Shown one piece after another: positions 1 to 11,769 of a stretch of DNA of 64,000 nucleotides. Position numbers and translations under genes: made by a program. Numbering within the stretch: position 1 is the first letter of the stretch; the number at the start of each line of letters is the position of its first letter. This DNA is from Micrasema longulum. Lineage: Eukaryota; Arthropoda; Insecta; Trichoptera; Brachycentridae. Below the pieces are notes generated by a model, which ran no database searches, was not told the origin of the DNA, and was given only the letters and a program-made list of their open reading frames with translations. The stretch covers positions 1 to 64,000 of the forward strand of contig JAGVSM010004242.1 in the NCBI GenBank assembly GCA_022494885.1. The letters are read 5' to 3'.

Positions 1-1395
1 ATCTTGTCGACTTCCAGAAAGATAGTTTTCTCCAAACTATCAGGTTTCCCCTGGAAATATGTTCTGCTGCTGCAGGATTCTTTTTTGGCATATGGATGTA
101 AATCTTTCTTTTATGTATAGTTCTTGGGGTAAAGATATATTTGTTTGTCTGACTGTCAACGGAATCCGCAGTATTTGCTACCAGTACCACATTTTGAAAA
201 CTTCGATTTTCTTCCTTTCAGATTCTCTCAGTGTCTAATACCCCACATTGTTCATGAACCCTCAGAAAACCAACGCATTCACTAGTTTTTTTGTGTAAAT
301 GGTTATACTGCGATTCTTCAAAATCTTCACCAACAGACTCGTAGAACTTTTTGCAATACCAACGCATCACCGTATTTCACTTTTAAACCCATCACTATCG
401 ATGATGAGAGAGAGAGAGTCTTCGAAAAAGTAAATGAAATATTTTACTCTTTCGAAGTTTTACAATAAAGGTGATGGTGCTACTTTATTAGCTTTATCAA
501 TGACCATTAGCTTAGTTTTGCTCATGTTCATTCAGAGTCCCAGGTCTGAACTAGCAGCATCCATGCAATAAGTGGGGTGTCATCAGCATACCTCAGGTTG
601 AATAACTTCCTTTCTTCAATTGTGAACACTCTTTTCTAGCCGTGAAGTACTCGTACCTTCCAAATCATATTTTTACAAAATATATTAAACGAAGCTGGAG
701 AAAAAATGACACCATGTCCAACGCCTTTTTGAACTGGGAAGTTATCTGATAGTTCATTGTCAAAATTCACAATTACTTTTATTTAAAAAAAAAAATTTAA
801 CCGGTAAATAAGGTGAGCTGGTAATCCCACCCCATCTCATTGAGGCTAACCCATCATTTGCTCCAATTCACATAGTAAAAAACTTTTTATAATCAATAAA
901 ATAGAGAAACACAGGTTTGTTGAATTCACTGCGTATTTCGATAATTAACCTGACATTGAAAATCTGCTCACGCGTCCCTTTTCCCTTATTTCCCCTGTTT
1001 GCTCCTGAAGGATTTGCGAATCAAGGAAGTATTTAACCTCAAATGTAAAATATGCAGTAGAATTCTACTTGCACGCGAGGTGAGTACAATTACCCTATAG
1101 TTGTCACATTTGGTCGTTGAACCCTTTTTAGGAGTAGGATAAAAACAGATTCTGTGCAGTCTTTTGGCCACGTGGTACTTTTCCATATTCAATTACAAAT
1201 TGTATGTACTGCTTGGCCACCTCGGTCTCCTTCATGTATAATTAATTCAGCTGGTATTCCATTTGATTCGACCACTATATTTAACTTGAGATATTTAATG
1301 GCATTTTTCACTTCACTTTTCAAAATATTGGGCTCTAGTTCTAATATTGTAAGGATAGTCACACATAAGACTTCTAATATCCTGGGCCCCTGACA
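1..1395 (-). mobile_element. Non-LTR retrotransposon (LINE), RT and C-terminal relic, cut by the window edge
   Basis: Reading the minus strand from about 1395 downward gives a LINE ORF2 in pieces. First comes an RT entry segment (NGIPAELI, then WPKD), then PKKGSTTKCDNYR near 1100-1140, then an ILLHILHLRL helix. The catalytic box R-YADDT lies at 575-592, followed by MSKTKLMVID-like sequence near 490-530. The C-terminal part includes ERKKIEVFKMWYW and LRIPLTVRQTNIS at about 140-215 and continues to position 1. The enzyme would copy element RNA into DNA at a nicked target. Here it is dead: several stops and frame changes separate the blocks, although YADD is kept. The 3' end lies outside the window. 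RTE/R4-like character is likely but the clade is not fixed. A relic with similar C-terminal wording lies at 52.3-53.3 kb. Confidence 0.85.
404..417. repeat. Short (GA)n run
   Basis: A run of about seven GA units lies inside the decayed LINE at the left edge. It is too short to be a notable microsatellite. Confidence 0.6.
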
Positions 1396-2230
1396 TTCCT
1401 AACTTTTAAAATCTCCAAAGGGCTTAGTCAAGTGGACACATAAAAAAAATAATTGGACAAAATAAAATATTCTTGATATTAGTTTTTTGCGATCCTGAAT
1501 TAAATTTACGTTTATATGTACGCACAAACATACATAATTTTCACCCATATCCTCTCACATTCATTCACATGTAACCAATAAATGTTAAGTGTTAACATCG
1601 ACACCAAAATAAAATGAAATTGCGGCAATCTTGAAACGAGTACCTTAAAGTTAGAGAATTTACAATATAACAGTTCGGGGTAGTTTCGAACACAAAAACG
1701 TGACATATGAACACAATTTACCTACAGTTAACTTTTTACCCTTATTAAATTTTTCAAAAAACACGGAACGTTTTCAACTGTTTGTTTATCGTAAAAAGTT
1801 TAAGCAATTATGAAATTTTGATGATTCTTGTGGTGAGTGGTTTTTATTTTTATCAAAGGCTATCAATCAACCACAGAAAACGTATTTTTCAACCCACAAA
1901 AATAAGTATTTTGTGATCGCAAGCAAAAAAGACGGAAAAGGGCAATGCAAAAATGCTCACAAAAGAGAATTCAGGATAAGCGCGCAATATTACGCAAAAA
2001 ATTTGGGTTAGTTCTTGAGGAAGAAATCATTACCATATTTATTATAAATATCTTGACTTTATGGAAATAATATTACTACGAGAGAGTCAAAAAAATAGGG
2101 AACCTCCTGATTCTTTAAAGTCAAGCATGACTTAACTCGCCAGTACAATAATTGAAAAAAATAGAACCTGTTAAAAATTATGCCTAGGTCAAATTTTATA
2201 CCAGCTTTATTAGGATGACCCACATAGTAT
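1396..2230. other. Non-coding AT-rich stretch, nothing recognised
   Basis: Only short open frames are present, with no repeat shared with the rest of the window and no RNA or promoter signal I can support. Confidence 0.5.
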
Positions 2231-2474
2231 AATACTCGTATGCAGAGACAAACCTTAAGGTGAGGAGAGTACATTCTATTGTCTTCACTTTCAAGTTATT
2301 CTCTGCATTTGAAATTAGAATGTACTTTCTTCACCTTAAGTTTAATACCCATATGCAGAGACAAACCTTAAGGTGAGGAGAGTACATTCTATTGTCTTCA
2401 CCTTCGGGTTATTCTCTGCATTTGAAATTAGAATGTACTTTCCTCACCTTAAGTTTTGTCTCTGCATACGGGTA
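2231..2474. repeat. Palindromic MITE-like element built of two 113-bp units
   Basis: Two direct units start at 2231 and 2344 (period 113 bp). The whole block is also bounded by inverted repeats of about 35 bp: the left end reads ATGCAGAGACAAACCTTAAG, and the right end (about 2440-2474) reads as its reverse complement with one or two changes. Inside each unit the blocks TACATTCTA and TAGAATGTA pair as a further hairpin. This fits a non-autonomous foldback or MITE that has duplicated one unit. No target-site duplication is clear; both flanks are TA-rich. No protein is encoded. Confidence 0.8.
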
Positions 2475-2865
2475 TAAGGCTAGGAGTCCATTTATGAACT
2501 ATCTTTCAAATTTTCGTCAGCGCTACGAACCGTTTAACGTTCACTACGATAACTGATGGTTTTGTATTTTATAAACCAATTTTGTTAATTTACGTTCACC
2601 TATAAGCTTTTTGATCGAAATTCAAATTTGAGTCAAATTTTTATGTTTTTCGTCATAATATCACTTTTTTATCTGTCAAGTACAAACAATATGCATTGCC
2701 ATTTTTTCTATTTAAAAACACGTTTATTATACTTTAACCTTCAACTACATTAGCATTTGCAAAACTTGACAAAATATTGATAAAGAAACTCGTCGGCTCT
2801 AGATTTAAAAAAAGTAACAAATCACCAAAAAGTTAGCTACATTATTCCACTAAATGTAACTTACC
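2475..2865. other. AT-rich stretch, nothing recognised
   Basis: No open frame of interest and no repeat seen. Confidence 0.4.
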
Positions 2866-2950
2866 GGTAAATGGTTATATAAAAATACTTAATAACATTT
2901 AGTTAAATGTTTGACCACAAAGTTAATGTTTTAAATATAAATAATACGAT
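2866..2950 (+). repeat. Solo end of the 39-kb inverted-repeat family
   Basis: This segment matches about 39243-39315 in the same orientation. It begins with a GGTTATATA-type block, runs through TTAATAACATTTA and TGTTTGACCACAAAG, and ends in TTTAAATATAAATAA. It keeps only the outer flank of that element. The part carrying the hammerhead-like core is absent, so it is probably a truncated copy. Confidence 0.65.
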
Positions 2951-5284
2951 ATTCCAAATAACAATATATAAAGTTAGAAAATATATAAAATTGCCAGTGG
3001 GCCAATGACGTTAGGCATATTTGTTTTGTTGTTAGTAAAGATTGAATGAAAAAACTATTTTTCGAAAAATCTTTCATTGTCAAATACGGCAGCGGTGTTG
3101 ACAATAATTGATCGTCATTCATTTAACCGGCAAAATTGGGTAGTAACGTTTTAACCATTATCTTAACAATTTGAAACGATACGAGCTTTTGTAAAACGCT
3201 ATAATTATCCGGTATACCAAAAATGTATTAAAAATAGTATGAAGTTTAGTTGCATATGTTTATAAAAACGGTATTCAAGTTTCAATTATAATTTTTAGAC
3301 ATGATTCATTCTAATCAAAATAATTTCATGCATTAATTTACTAAATTCATTAGAATAAAAGTCCAAATGCAGTAATTCATTTGAATGAATGAGAGCATGA
3401 ATGAATAAATAAATAATTGAATTATGAAAGTTTTAAATGCGAAGTATACATATCTGTCTAGGGGGGGAAACGACAAAGGATATGGGCACTATCCCGTCTC
3501 CTACCACACCAGGATAGTAAATTATCCTGTTTGACTTGTTATCCTGGGGTATGGAGGCCACCTTCCATTGATTTTTTAAATTTTATTATTTCGTAAATTA
3601 TTAATTCGATTATTTCATTTACTCAATTGAACGTAGTTATGCAGAAAGCAGCCAGTCCACAATTTTGAAAAAAAGAGATATTGGTGTTATCTGCTAAAAA
3701 CAGCCATGCCGCTTTCATACAAAAAACTGTAATAATAACCTTTTGAAAATAGTCCCGATCACAAAAACGGCATTTTTCAATTTGCAAAAAACACCCACAG
3801 CACTCGGTACTTTAAAAGTTTTTAAAACTGGTAAATATGTAACTAGATTCTTGTTTATATATTTAAAAAAAAACTAATGTATTCATTATTTATCATTTGT
3901 CAAAGTCAAAAACATTCCAACAGTTTTTTTTTTATTTTTATATGGGAGTTGCTTTATTATTTACCTTGCTTATAATATACAAGGTTTATATTTCAAAAGT
4001 GGATTTTTCTGCAATTAAATATCTTAAAAATTTATCTAAACTATTGGGATCAGGAGGGATATATTAATGTGGGCTAATCAGGAACTTCTCAGCATTTGCT
4101 CACGTGGAGAGGAAACCACTCAAAACTCTTCAGGAGAAGCCGGCCTGTTGGCAGTAGTCAACAGGGCCTTCCGTTCCACTAGAGGAGTGTTCGGCATTTT
4201 GTTCCCTACTTTGGTTTATTTTACCAATTTCCTGCGCTATATTTATCATGTATGATACTACCTCTCGTGTGAGTTCTTTATTACCTATCAACATTCCAAC
4301 TGTTGTGTAGATTTGATTAAACACTATTTTTACAAATGTGTTTTTATCTCAGTTTCACTTTTCTATGACTGGCTGCTTTCTGCGTTCAATTACAAATCAT
4401 TTGATTATTTTCATCTCTTATAATTTTCCCAGTTTCAAAAAAGTTACAATAGTCAATAAGTGTTGACGCATTACTTTGAACATTCAAGCTATAAAATATG
4501 TACCCATAATATAAAAAGTACTGAAATCTTCAGTTTTATCTACGGCCATGTTGTGGATTTGCCTGTTTCTCTATCCAGAAAAGAAACTACTTTCAATTTC
4601 TTTCACAAACAATATTTTTTTCTACAATCCCAGAAACAAAAAATGGTAATCCAAGAGCAGAATCACCAAAACAATTCCTTAATACACGACGTATGAAAAC
4701 TAATGACACTTGTAATGTATTATATTATTTAAATCACTTGAAACATCATGCGTATTATTTAAAACGGTTTGTAACTTATGAAAATATTCCTCGTTTAAAC
4801 AATCATAAAATAGATTATTATATAAATATATCTTTTTTTTTTTTAGTATATTTTTTTTCATTAAATTAAAAGATGACTTGATTATTGTTAACATTCATTC
4901 ATCAATAAATTAAATTGAATTTCTGCATATAAAATGTATTTAACTGACTAAAATATTAAATCTAATAACGTTCACGGGTAGCAAAAACAATAGCTTTGTC
5001 AATTATATCATTTACCTTGAAAAGAACTGAAAAGCATGCGTATTTTAAATCATGATTTTTATACACATATGTTTAAAACCAGGATAAAAAAGGCAATTCA
5101 AAAAAAATAAACACTGTTTGTGTTTTTGTTATTAAAATATAATAATCAATATTAACACTTTATTTTGGACTCTGTGAGAACACAATAATAAAATAAAAAA
5201 AATTATTCTGGTTATTTTGTGTTGTACTTTACCTCTATATTTCAGGGTTATTGGTATTTTACAAACAAACCACTCTATTACGTT
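2951..5284. other. Unassigned AT-rich stretch
   Basis: At 3512-3529 there is a small perfect hairpin (AGGATA / TATCCT) beside a second TATCCTG block. Between 4060 and 4330 both strands are open over about 190 bp with somewhat higher GC, but no family is recognisable in either translation. The rest is homopolymer-rich sequence with no gene signal. Confidence 0.4.
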
Positions 5285-5345
5285 GTTTCTTCTTAGGGGT
5301 AGGCAAAAAGGTGAAAACCCCACATTACTCTTTCTTAGCATACTG
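5285..5345 (-). mobile_element. Possible short LINE 3' fragment
   Basis: On the minus strand the block resembles the last codons of the LINE at 40.0 kb (a WRF-hydrophobic-YP-charged ending with a TACCCCTA-like core). The match is short and by eye only, so it is tentative. Confidence 0.3.
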
Positions 5346-5820
5346 TCCTCACTTTCTATGCATTAATACATCTTCTAATGCGCAATAATAATTCGGTTTT
5401 TGAGATGTTTATCTTCAGTTATTTGTAGACTTTGGTAATCTCATATCTTTTCCAGTATTTCTTGTTTTTTTCCACGACAGAAATGTCCACTGTAAATCTT
5501 TTAAGCTGATTTACAGCTGTTCTGCATATCCAAACCATTGAGCGTTATTTTCTTGATTTTATCAATAATGCTTGTCTCAAAACTACATAATGTATGAATT
5601 TCGATGTTTGTGCATTATTTTGTATGGCTTACCACACATTTACTTGAGAGATGGCATTTCGACAGCATTCAGCCTACGTTCGTCCTTATTTTTTTTATTC
5701 CATTCATAAGGATCGTCAACCTCCTGTTTTTTTTTTGTTTTTTGCAATAAAACTCACATTTATAAAAAAAATAGAATAAACTTAATTTCTACACTCTTAT
5801 AATATAATTAAATATAATTT
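5346..5820. other. AT-rich stretch, nothing recognised
   Basis: No supported feature seen. Confidence 0.4.
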
Positions 5821-6075
5821 TGGTGGATCTGGCTTGGACACGTACTGAAGATGGCTCAGAAGAACCTGAACTCAAGTTGCCGATTAATTTTTCGTCTGCG
5901 GGTTACCCCGTCCTAAAAGGCTATTGATGACGATTGTTCGGCTTCATTCTAGGGAACTAAAGGACTTGGGATTGACAAGGGTAGAAGAAAGATGCTGGGT
6001 AGTAAAAAGGGCTCCCGGAGTCGTCTGATGATATCCACATACTCCACTAAAGAGCGAATATGAAAAAAAAAAGAA
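5821..6075 (+). mobile_element. LINE ORF2 C-terminal fragment
   Basis: Plus-strand frames contain WLGHVLKMAQ followed by a basic linker and then LGIDKG / TRVEERCWVVKRAPG. This is the pattern of LINE C-termini (W-x-GH-V-x-R/K-M, later an R-x-x-W block). The end (SSDD-to-STYST region, followed by an A-rich tail near 6060-6075) matches the ends at 25.4-25.5 kb (plus) and 30.0 kb (minus), so the three belong to one family. The copy is 5' truncated and broken by frameshifts and stops. No RT core remains. Confidence 0.7.
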
Positions 6076-6734
6076 GAAGCATGGTTTCGTTTTAAATACA
6101 ATAGTTTTACTATTTTCCATCGATTACTTTAGAAAAATTGCTAAATCTTCAATATATTTAAAAAATACATATCCATGTTGTACTATACATTTGAATCCAG
6201 AACAACAAATTAATAAATCAAACTTAGCTAAACTTAGACGTATTATAATAAATACTTGATCTACGACTGTTTTCAAAGGTGTGTTTTGCTATTTGGTATA
6301 AAACTTTCTAAACATTTTTTTTATGTTCAAAAAACTTTTGGTACAACCAGTGCGAACAAAATAAGTCGTTCTTGACGTTGGTATAACAGGATTCATATCA
6401 CTTGGCAAAAGTTTGGCGATAAGGGAAAGAAGTAAAGGAGAGATGAAAGGTTCTAGAAAATATATCGGAGAGTTGCCATATTTTATCAGAATTTTTATTT
6501 AACTTATTATCATCTCTATAACCTTGTACGGATACTTACAATTCACCATTATTCCTTTATCTGTACGCAATGGTGCACAGGGCACTGCTTGGCGCCGGTA
6601 AACTTAAAATAACAGTCTCTTCAACTGTCAAACTAGACGATCTAAATACTCGCTTTGCTACACCTCCACTAATAATGGATGTGTCAGCACTAAATCCAAC
6701 ACTCTCTAACGTTCAAGTATGGCACCTTTTTACA
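6076..6734. other. Unassigned stretch with one open frame of normal composition
   Basis: Position 6570 opens a plus-strand frame whose first 50 or so residues (ALLGAGKLKITVSS, then KLDDLNTRFATPPL) look less AT-biased than random. It could be the inter-domain part of a decayed LINE ORF2, which often has a similar DxLNxxF pattern before the RT. I do not recognise it with confidence. Its tail runs into the LINE 3' end starting near 6735. Confidence 0.3.
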
Positions 6735-7255
6735 ATTATTTTTTTATTTTATGAGGTAACCAAACAGTATGTACACATATATTGCCAATTTCTTTGTATA
6801 TTAGAGTAAGAAACTCATGCACACACCAAAAAAAATTTTTAGACTTAATACAATAATTTAAATTATGTTCAATATAATAAATATAAAAGAAACGAAATGA
6901 AAAAATATTTATAAAATAATAATAATAAAGTTAAATGTCTGCTTCTCTCAAAATGTATATAATTTTTGACCTAAATTTACATACATTGTCACAAAAAATA
7001 TCAGCCTTGGTAAATCTATTGTTATATTGGTCGCATATTCTAGGTATTGTAGATTGTTCAAAATAGTTTGTTCTCAAATCAAAATCAAAATGGAAGTCTT
7101 TCTAGTAGGTTTGGAGAATCCATTTTATTATTTATTAATTTGAATAAAAATAACTGGTCCAACATTATTCTTTGATTTTTAAGAAAGTTTATTCCATGGT
7201 ACTGCATATTTTCACTATGATTAGAAAAGTTAATGTTAATTGAAAATAAAAATGG
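6735..7255 (-). mobile_element. LINE 3' end (C-terminus plus 3' UTR), one arm of an inverted copy
   Basis: The minus strand encodes a typical LINE C-terminus: RIMLDQLFLFKLIN, DSPNLLERLPF, then after a one-base frameshift LRTNYFEQSTIPRICDQYN and FRSKIIYILREADI before the stop near 6945. The 3' UTR to about 6740 starts with a (TTA)n run and includes TGGTGTGTGCATGAG. That UTR and the last codons are closely matched by the plus-strand copy at 22405-22665, which fixes them as one LINE family. The 5' side of this arm stops exactly at a palindrome (7242-7286). Confidence 0.8.
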
Positions 7256-7286
7256 TAGATAACCATTATCTACCATTTTTATTTTC
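7242..7286. repeat. Perfect 21-bp-arm palindrome at a LINE inversion junction
   Basis: Two perfectly complementary 21-base arms flank a 3-base loop (CCA). One arm belongs to the minus-strand LINE 3' part and the other begins the plus-strand RT segment, so reading outward on either strand gives nearly the same peptide start (VDN-YLPFLFS). Confidence 0.9.
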
Positions 7287-7570
7287 TTCCGTTCAAAAAA
7301 CTCATATTCAACGTATTTTACTTTCTATAAAAACCAAATATATGGGCAGTGATCAGCTAGAGTATGAAATTGATACACTTTATTTTTCCATTATAAACCT
7401 TTTTTTTAAATTTTCACATTATAAACTTTTTTTAAATACTGGAGATTTTCCTGAAGCTTGGGAAAAAACATTCATTATACCACTTTCTAAAATTTCTTTA
7501 CCAGTTTCTGCCAAAGATTACAGACCTATATCTATTCTTCCAATTTTTTCCATTGTCATTGTACGTTTAT
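7287..7570 (+). mobile_element. Inverted LINE RT segment paired with the 6.7-7.25 kb arm
   Basis: The plus strand reads as the start of a LINE RT: IKTKYMGSDQL, then LFLNTGDFPEAWEKTFIIPL, then AKDYRPISILPIFS near 7525-7553. These are RT blocks that lie upstream of the C-terminus in an intact ORF2. Here they are in the opposite orientation and directly next to it. Sequence after PIFS becomes hydrophobic and AT-rich and is probably unrelated. The catalytic YADD region is missing. Confidence 0.75.
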
Positions 7571-8689
7571 TTCTATTTTTATATATCTTTAGCTTTTTAA
7601 TCTTTATTTTTTATCGAATATGTTATGTTTCTTGAATTATAAAAAAAAAAACTAAAATTTTATTGGTTGGTTAGAAGATATTGCCATTTGTCAATAAGCC
7701 CGCCAAAGTACAAACAACATTTTGTAAAAAAAGTTAAATAAATAAAATTTGAGCGTATCTGATCAATTTTACTACACGAAAGGTGAGGTGATTTTGATTT
7801 GATTGAAAATACTTTTGAAAGACTATATGCCTTTTTATCAAATTCTTTCAGATAAAAAAAACTGTCTTTGAATTTAGATTTCGTTAACCATTATTTTAAT
7901 TGTATTTAACTGAAATGTTTTTATTGTGCCTTTCACTGTAAGTTTGGCAAATTATATCGAGAGCTTATGCCGGATATTGCCATTCTTTCTCATGACGATA
8001 CATTACACAAATGTAAGGTTCTATCAATTGTAGCGTAAAACCAGCTTATAATTTTAAAGAAATTGCGCCAACCTTCCCAGAAACAAAACCTGGGACCTTA
8101 AAAGGCTTTAGTGGACAAAAGCACTCTACATTACACTACGTGGTGGAATTATCTTGATTCGATTTTCTTTTATAGAATAATATCCATTCTGTCTTTAAAA
8201 ACACACCCAGAATGCTGGTTCTATTTCACATACTTTATTATTTGTACACATGTACACAGAAAATCTGCTTAGATAAGGAACAACCATGACCCATGAATGT
8301 ATTGAACGCTTTTTTTTAATGATTGACAACAAATCAATTAAAAAAATAACTTTCATATTTCGTAAAAAACGTTTAAAGATGATAAACTAATACTTTTCAA
8401 ATATTATTTTTTTTTGTATCTATTTTTATTTAAGAAGGTTAACATGAATAGAAAATATTAAATGAAAAATAATGAAACCCACTAAACCATAAAACCGGCT
8501 TATCAGCAGGATTCTTATTTTTCCTTTACAAAGAAAAAAGTTAAAGAAATTATATAAATTAAAAAAGTAATATAAACATTATTAAGAAACAAATTTTTTA
8601 CATAAAATTTATTAACAAAACTATAAAAAGATGATTGTTAACATAAAATAATAATCAATATAAAGCCTTGTTACATATTATTCATTTAA
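7571..8689. other. AT-rich stretch, nothing recognised
   Basis: No open frame with family character and no shared repeat was seen. Confidence 0.4.
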
Positions 8690-8835
8690 TTATTTTTTTC
8701 TTAAAAGTTTTGTCAACATTTTCTGTTAAGATCTGCTTAGGAATCTTATTGAAAATTTGAGTAATTGTATAATGAAGTGTTCTTTGGCCATACTTTTTTA
8801 CAAACCTCGGTATTGACAAGTCTTAAATTTAATGA
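8690..8835 (-). mobile_element. LINE ORF2 last 40-45 codons
   Basis: An open minus-strand segment reads IPRFVKKYGQRTLHYTIT, then FNKIPKQIL, then KTFKKKIIK and a stop. This is the classic closing block of Jockey/CR1-type ORF2 (P-R-x-x-x-x-x-G, then N-x-x-P, then FK-K). Nothing upstream in the same frame is preserved, so it is a strongly 5'-truncated insertion. Confidence 0.7.
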
Positions 8836-9775
8836 TTTAAATTTCAAAAGTTCTTCTACTCCAAATTACTACTAAAATTATTTATGGCAATTTATTCATT
8901 AGATAATAATTAATAGTTCAAATATTTTAAACGCTGTCAGTGGAAAACGCTTGAATTAAAACGATATACTAGAACTTTTTTATTCGATAAAAGAAAAAAT
9001 TATGCAAAGGATGAAAGTTTTTCAATTTCCGATGAATAGTTTTACGACTTTTTAAACATTTTTGTGTCAACTTTTAGTTCTCTTTTAGGATCAATGTTTC
9101 GAAAATTTATAAAAGTATTAAAAGTAGGATGCAGAGTTGTTAAATAGTTAATATAATTTATTTTATATTATACGAGCATAAAATAAACTAGGGCATAGAT
9201 TTAAAACTTTTCAGAACTTTTTAATACCGTATATAATTACTGAAATGTTTTTTAGATTAAGTATTATATGGACATATAAAAGGTTTGTTAAAAGAGAATC
9301 CTATAATTTTATTTAAAATTTGAAACAGAAAAAAACTCAAAATCTACACTGTACTGTGATGAAAAGAGGGGGATAGGAATCAAATAATAAAGAAAAGGGA
9401 AGATCTCATATATTTAGATAGTGACATTTCAATCATGATTTAAATGTAAATATAAAAGGGTGGGGGCGTCTTTGACGTTAAGTAGTAGATTATTCCACAA
9501 TCAAGCAGCTACTACTGTGACAGAGGAAGCAAAACAATTGGAACGGTGAAAAGGTATTAAAAGGGTTTTCTTGTTTCAAGAACGAAGAGAGTCCATGTTG
9601 TGATAGAGGTAAAAAGAGTTCTCTCAGATAGCATATTTATATTTATTGTTTAATACATTTAAAGTTGATACAAAAACAAAACCCATGGGCAAAGTATTTT
9701 CTCATTTATTGTTTATTTTGTTAGTTGTTTTTTGAAAAATTAATGATACAGTTTTCAAATAAAAGTTATTAAATC
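8836..9775. other. AT-rich stretch, nothing recognised
   Basis: A GGGTGGGGGCGT block near 9460 stands out by composition only. No gene or repeat is supported. Confidence 0.4.
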
Positions 9776-10030
9776 TCGCCTCAAAGTGTAGTGGTGTGTG
9801 CTTTTGCTTACTATGCTTGAGGTCCCGGTCTCGATTCCTAAGAAGGTCGACATGAAATATTTGTGTATACGGTGGTTTTACTTTGCAATATTTCACAATC
9901 CCTAGACTGACACCTGAAGAATAAGACTGATAACCTTATTTTCCATGTATCAACATTGGTCAAGATACGCTGTTGCGGAAGTGCACACGTTGTTATTTAT
10001 GCACTTATAAGTACGGATTATAAAACTATG
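9776..10030 (+). mobile_element. SINE-A copy (tRNA-headed)
   Basis: A degenerate tRNA-like head (A-box region GTGTAGTGG, B-box region GGTCTCGATTCC near 9827-9838) is followed by the SINE-A body. Landmarks are TCGACATGAAATATTT, CAATATTTCACA, then ACCTGAAGAATAAGACTGAT and ATCAAGATACGCTG-like sequence. The same body occurs at 36.3, 56.7 and 59.1 kb. The B box is mutated, so this copy is probably not transcribed. Confidence 0.8.
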
Positions 10031-10489
10031 ACAATGCTAATGGATTAACTTTTTCATGTTTAAATGAAATGTTTGTGTCTGGTTTTTGATTAAATTCCTC
10101 TATGAAAAACTTGAAAATTAAAATCATGAAAATATCAATACATTTTTCATGTAAACAAAAAAGCAGTATTAGATTGCTTTATGACCAAACTGTCCAATAT
10201 ACGAAAGTAATTGATAATGTTGTCCATGTTAACACTATTTCATATAAATCAGTACACTGAAAAATATTGTACTGAAATATGTATTATTTAATGTTTTATT
10301 GCAGCAATTAATAATAATAAATAAAAATAATTTGTATAAGTAAACAATGCAATTATTATAATTTTTTTAATTAAAATATTTAAAAAAAGAATATTTGCGT
10401 TCTTACGTTTTTTTATTAATAAATTTCATAAAGGGGGACATGTATTTTAAAATTCTATACGACATATCTACTTTTACACATCTAGTAAA
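10031..10489. other. AT-rich stretch, nothing recognised
   Basis: No supported feature seen. Confidence 0.4.
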
Positions 10490-11100
10490 TGTTATCACTG
10501 TAACTCTCCAAAAAAATAGACTTACTCTTGTGCTTGGAGAGTGACTAACACTGTTGTAGTTATTTATTTATAAAAGTTTATATAATTTTAAATACGAGTA
10601 CACGAGAGAAAAAAAAACAAAGGATATATTAAGAAAAAATATAAAACAATAATACATCAATACTAATTAAAGTTTAATATAGTTTTTACATGTGTTCAAA
10701 AAATTTCTTTAGATTTACTTTAAATATGTTTATTGATATATTATTGTTAATAGTTTTTAGGTCATGGGATGATTATTATATTTTTTTATACCTTTGAAGA
10801 CAAAGCTATTTTGACCATGACTTATGTGGAATTTAGGAATTTTAATATTATGTTGGAATCTGAGTGACTTATTCATCTCGGATTGTTTTATTTTTTATTT
10901 TTTAAAAATTTGTATAATGTAATTTATTTTATAAAGAGTGTCTACTGTATGAACCTTAAATATTTTATATAGACTTTCCATATTAAATATTGAGGGTTTC
11001 TTACGAATTACTTTAATAATTAATCTTTGTACTATTTTCAGAGGTTTAATATATTGGCGTATGATACACCCATCCCTATAAAACCACATTGTAACAAAGA
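10490..11100 (-). mobile_element. LINE C-terminus with 3' UTR hairpin
   Basis: The minus strand from 11089 reads QYIKPLKIVQRLIIKV, KPSIFNMESLYKIFKVHTV, then in a shifted frame LRFQHNIKIPKFHISHGQ. This is the thumb and C-terminal pattern of a Jockey/CR1-like ORF2. Beyond the stop lies a 3' UTR that includes a stem of ACTCTCCA and TTGGAGAGT (about 10503-10546). The plus-strand relic at 23985-24355 has the same coding end and the same hairpin region, so both come from one family. At least two frame changes make it non-functional. Confidence 0.75.
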
Positions 11101-11769
11101 TTGTACTATTGAGTAATGAACTATTTCTAAATTATTGATTTAAAAAATATTTATACCCAAATATTAAAATTTTGGGTACTTCTTTGACGAGTTGTTACTA
11201 ACAACTCAGTATGCGAAAATTAAAATTAAAATAATAGTAATAATAATTTTTATTATTACTATCGAAAAAATCTTTATTAACCGTAATATATATAATGTGA
11301 TGAATACAAAAATAAATATAAAAAAAATTTGAATAAAACAAAAGTATGCATAGTAAAATAGCGGACTTATTGCCATTGGCAATTTCTCACCGTCTAACAA
11401 AACAAAAAAGTACAGCTATGAAAAAATGTAAAAAAACAAAAATAATTAACAATTTAAAAATAGTAAAATAATAAAGTAAATAAATACAAAGTTAAGAAAA
11501 TACAAACAGTAAAAAAAATATAAACAAGTTTCGTTGTCTTGCTTACGTTATTTACGTTTAATACATTAAAATTCATTCAATTCTATCTTCCAAATATTCA
11601 TTTATACTGTAGAAACATTTATTTATTAAAACTTTTCACACACTTCAAAAAATGTTAATACAATTTATTTCTTTCATTTTTTTAGGAAGCTTTTTATAAA
11701 TATTGACTGCCATGAACATGAGCCCTCTTTGTATAAATGATTGTTATGTCAATGGAATTAATATTTAAT
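11101..11769. other. AT-rich stretch with one small shared hairpin
   Basis: At about 11352-11385 a GCGGACTTATTGCC block is followed by ATTGGCAATTTCT, a TTGCC/GGCAA stem. Related blocks occur at about 40905-40945 and 55500-55545 in the same orientation. This is probably the 3' hairpin of an old retroelement. Nothing else is supported. Confidence 0.4.
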
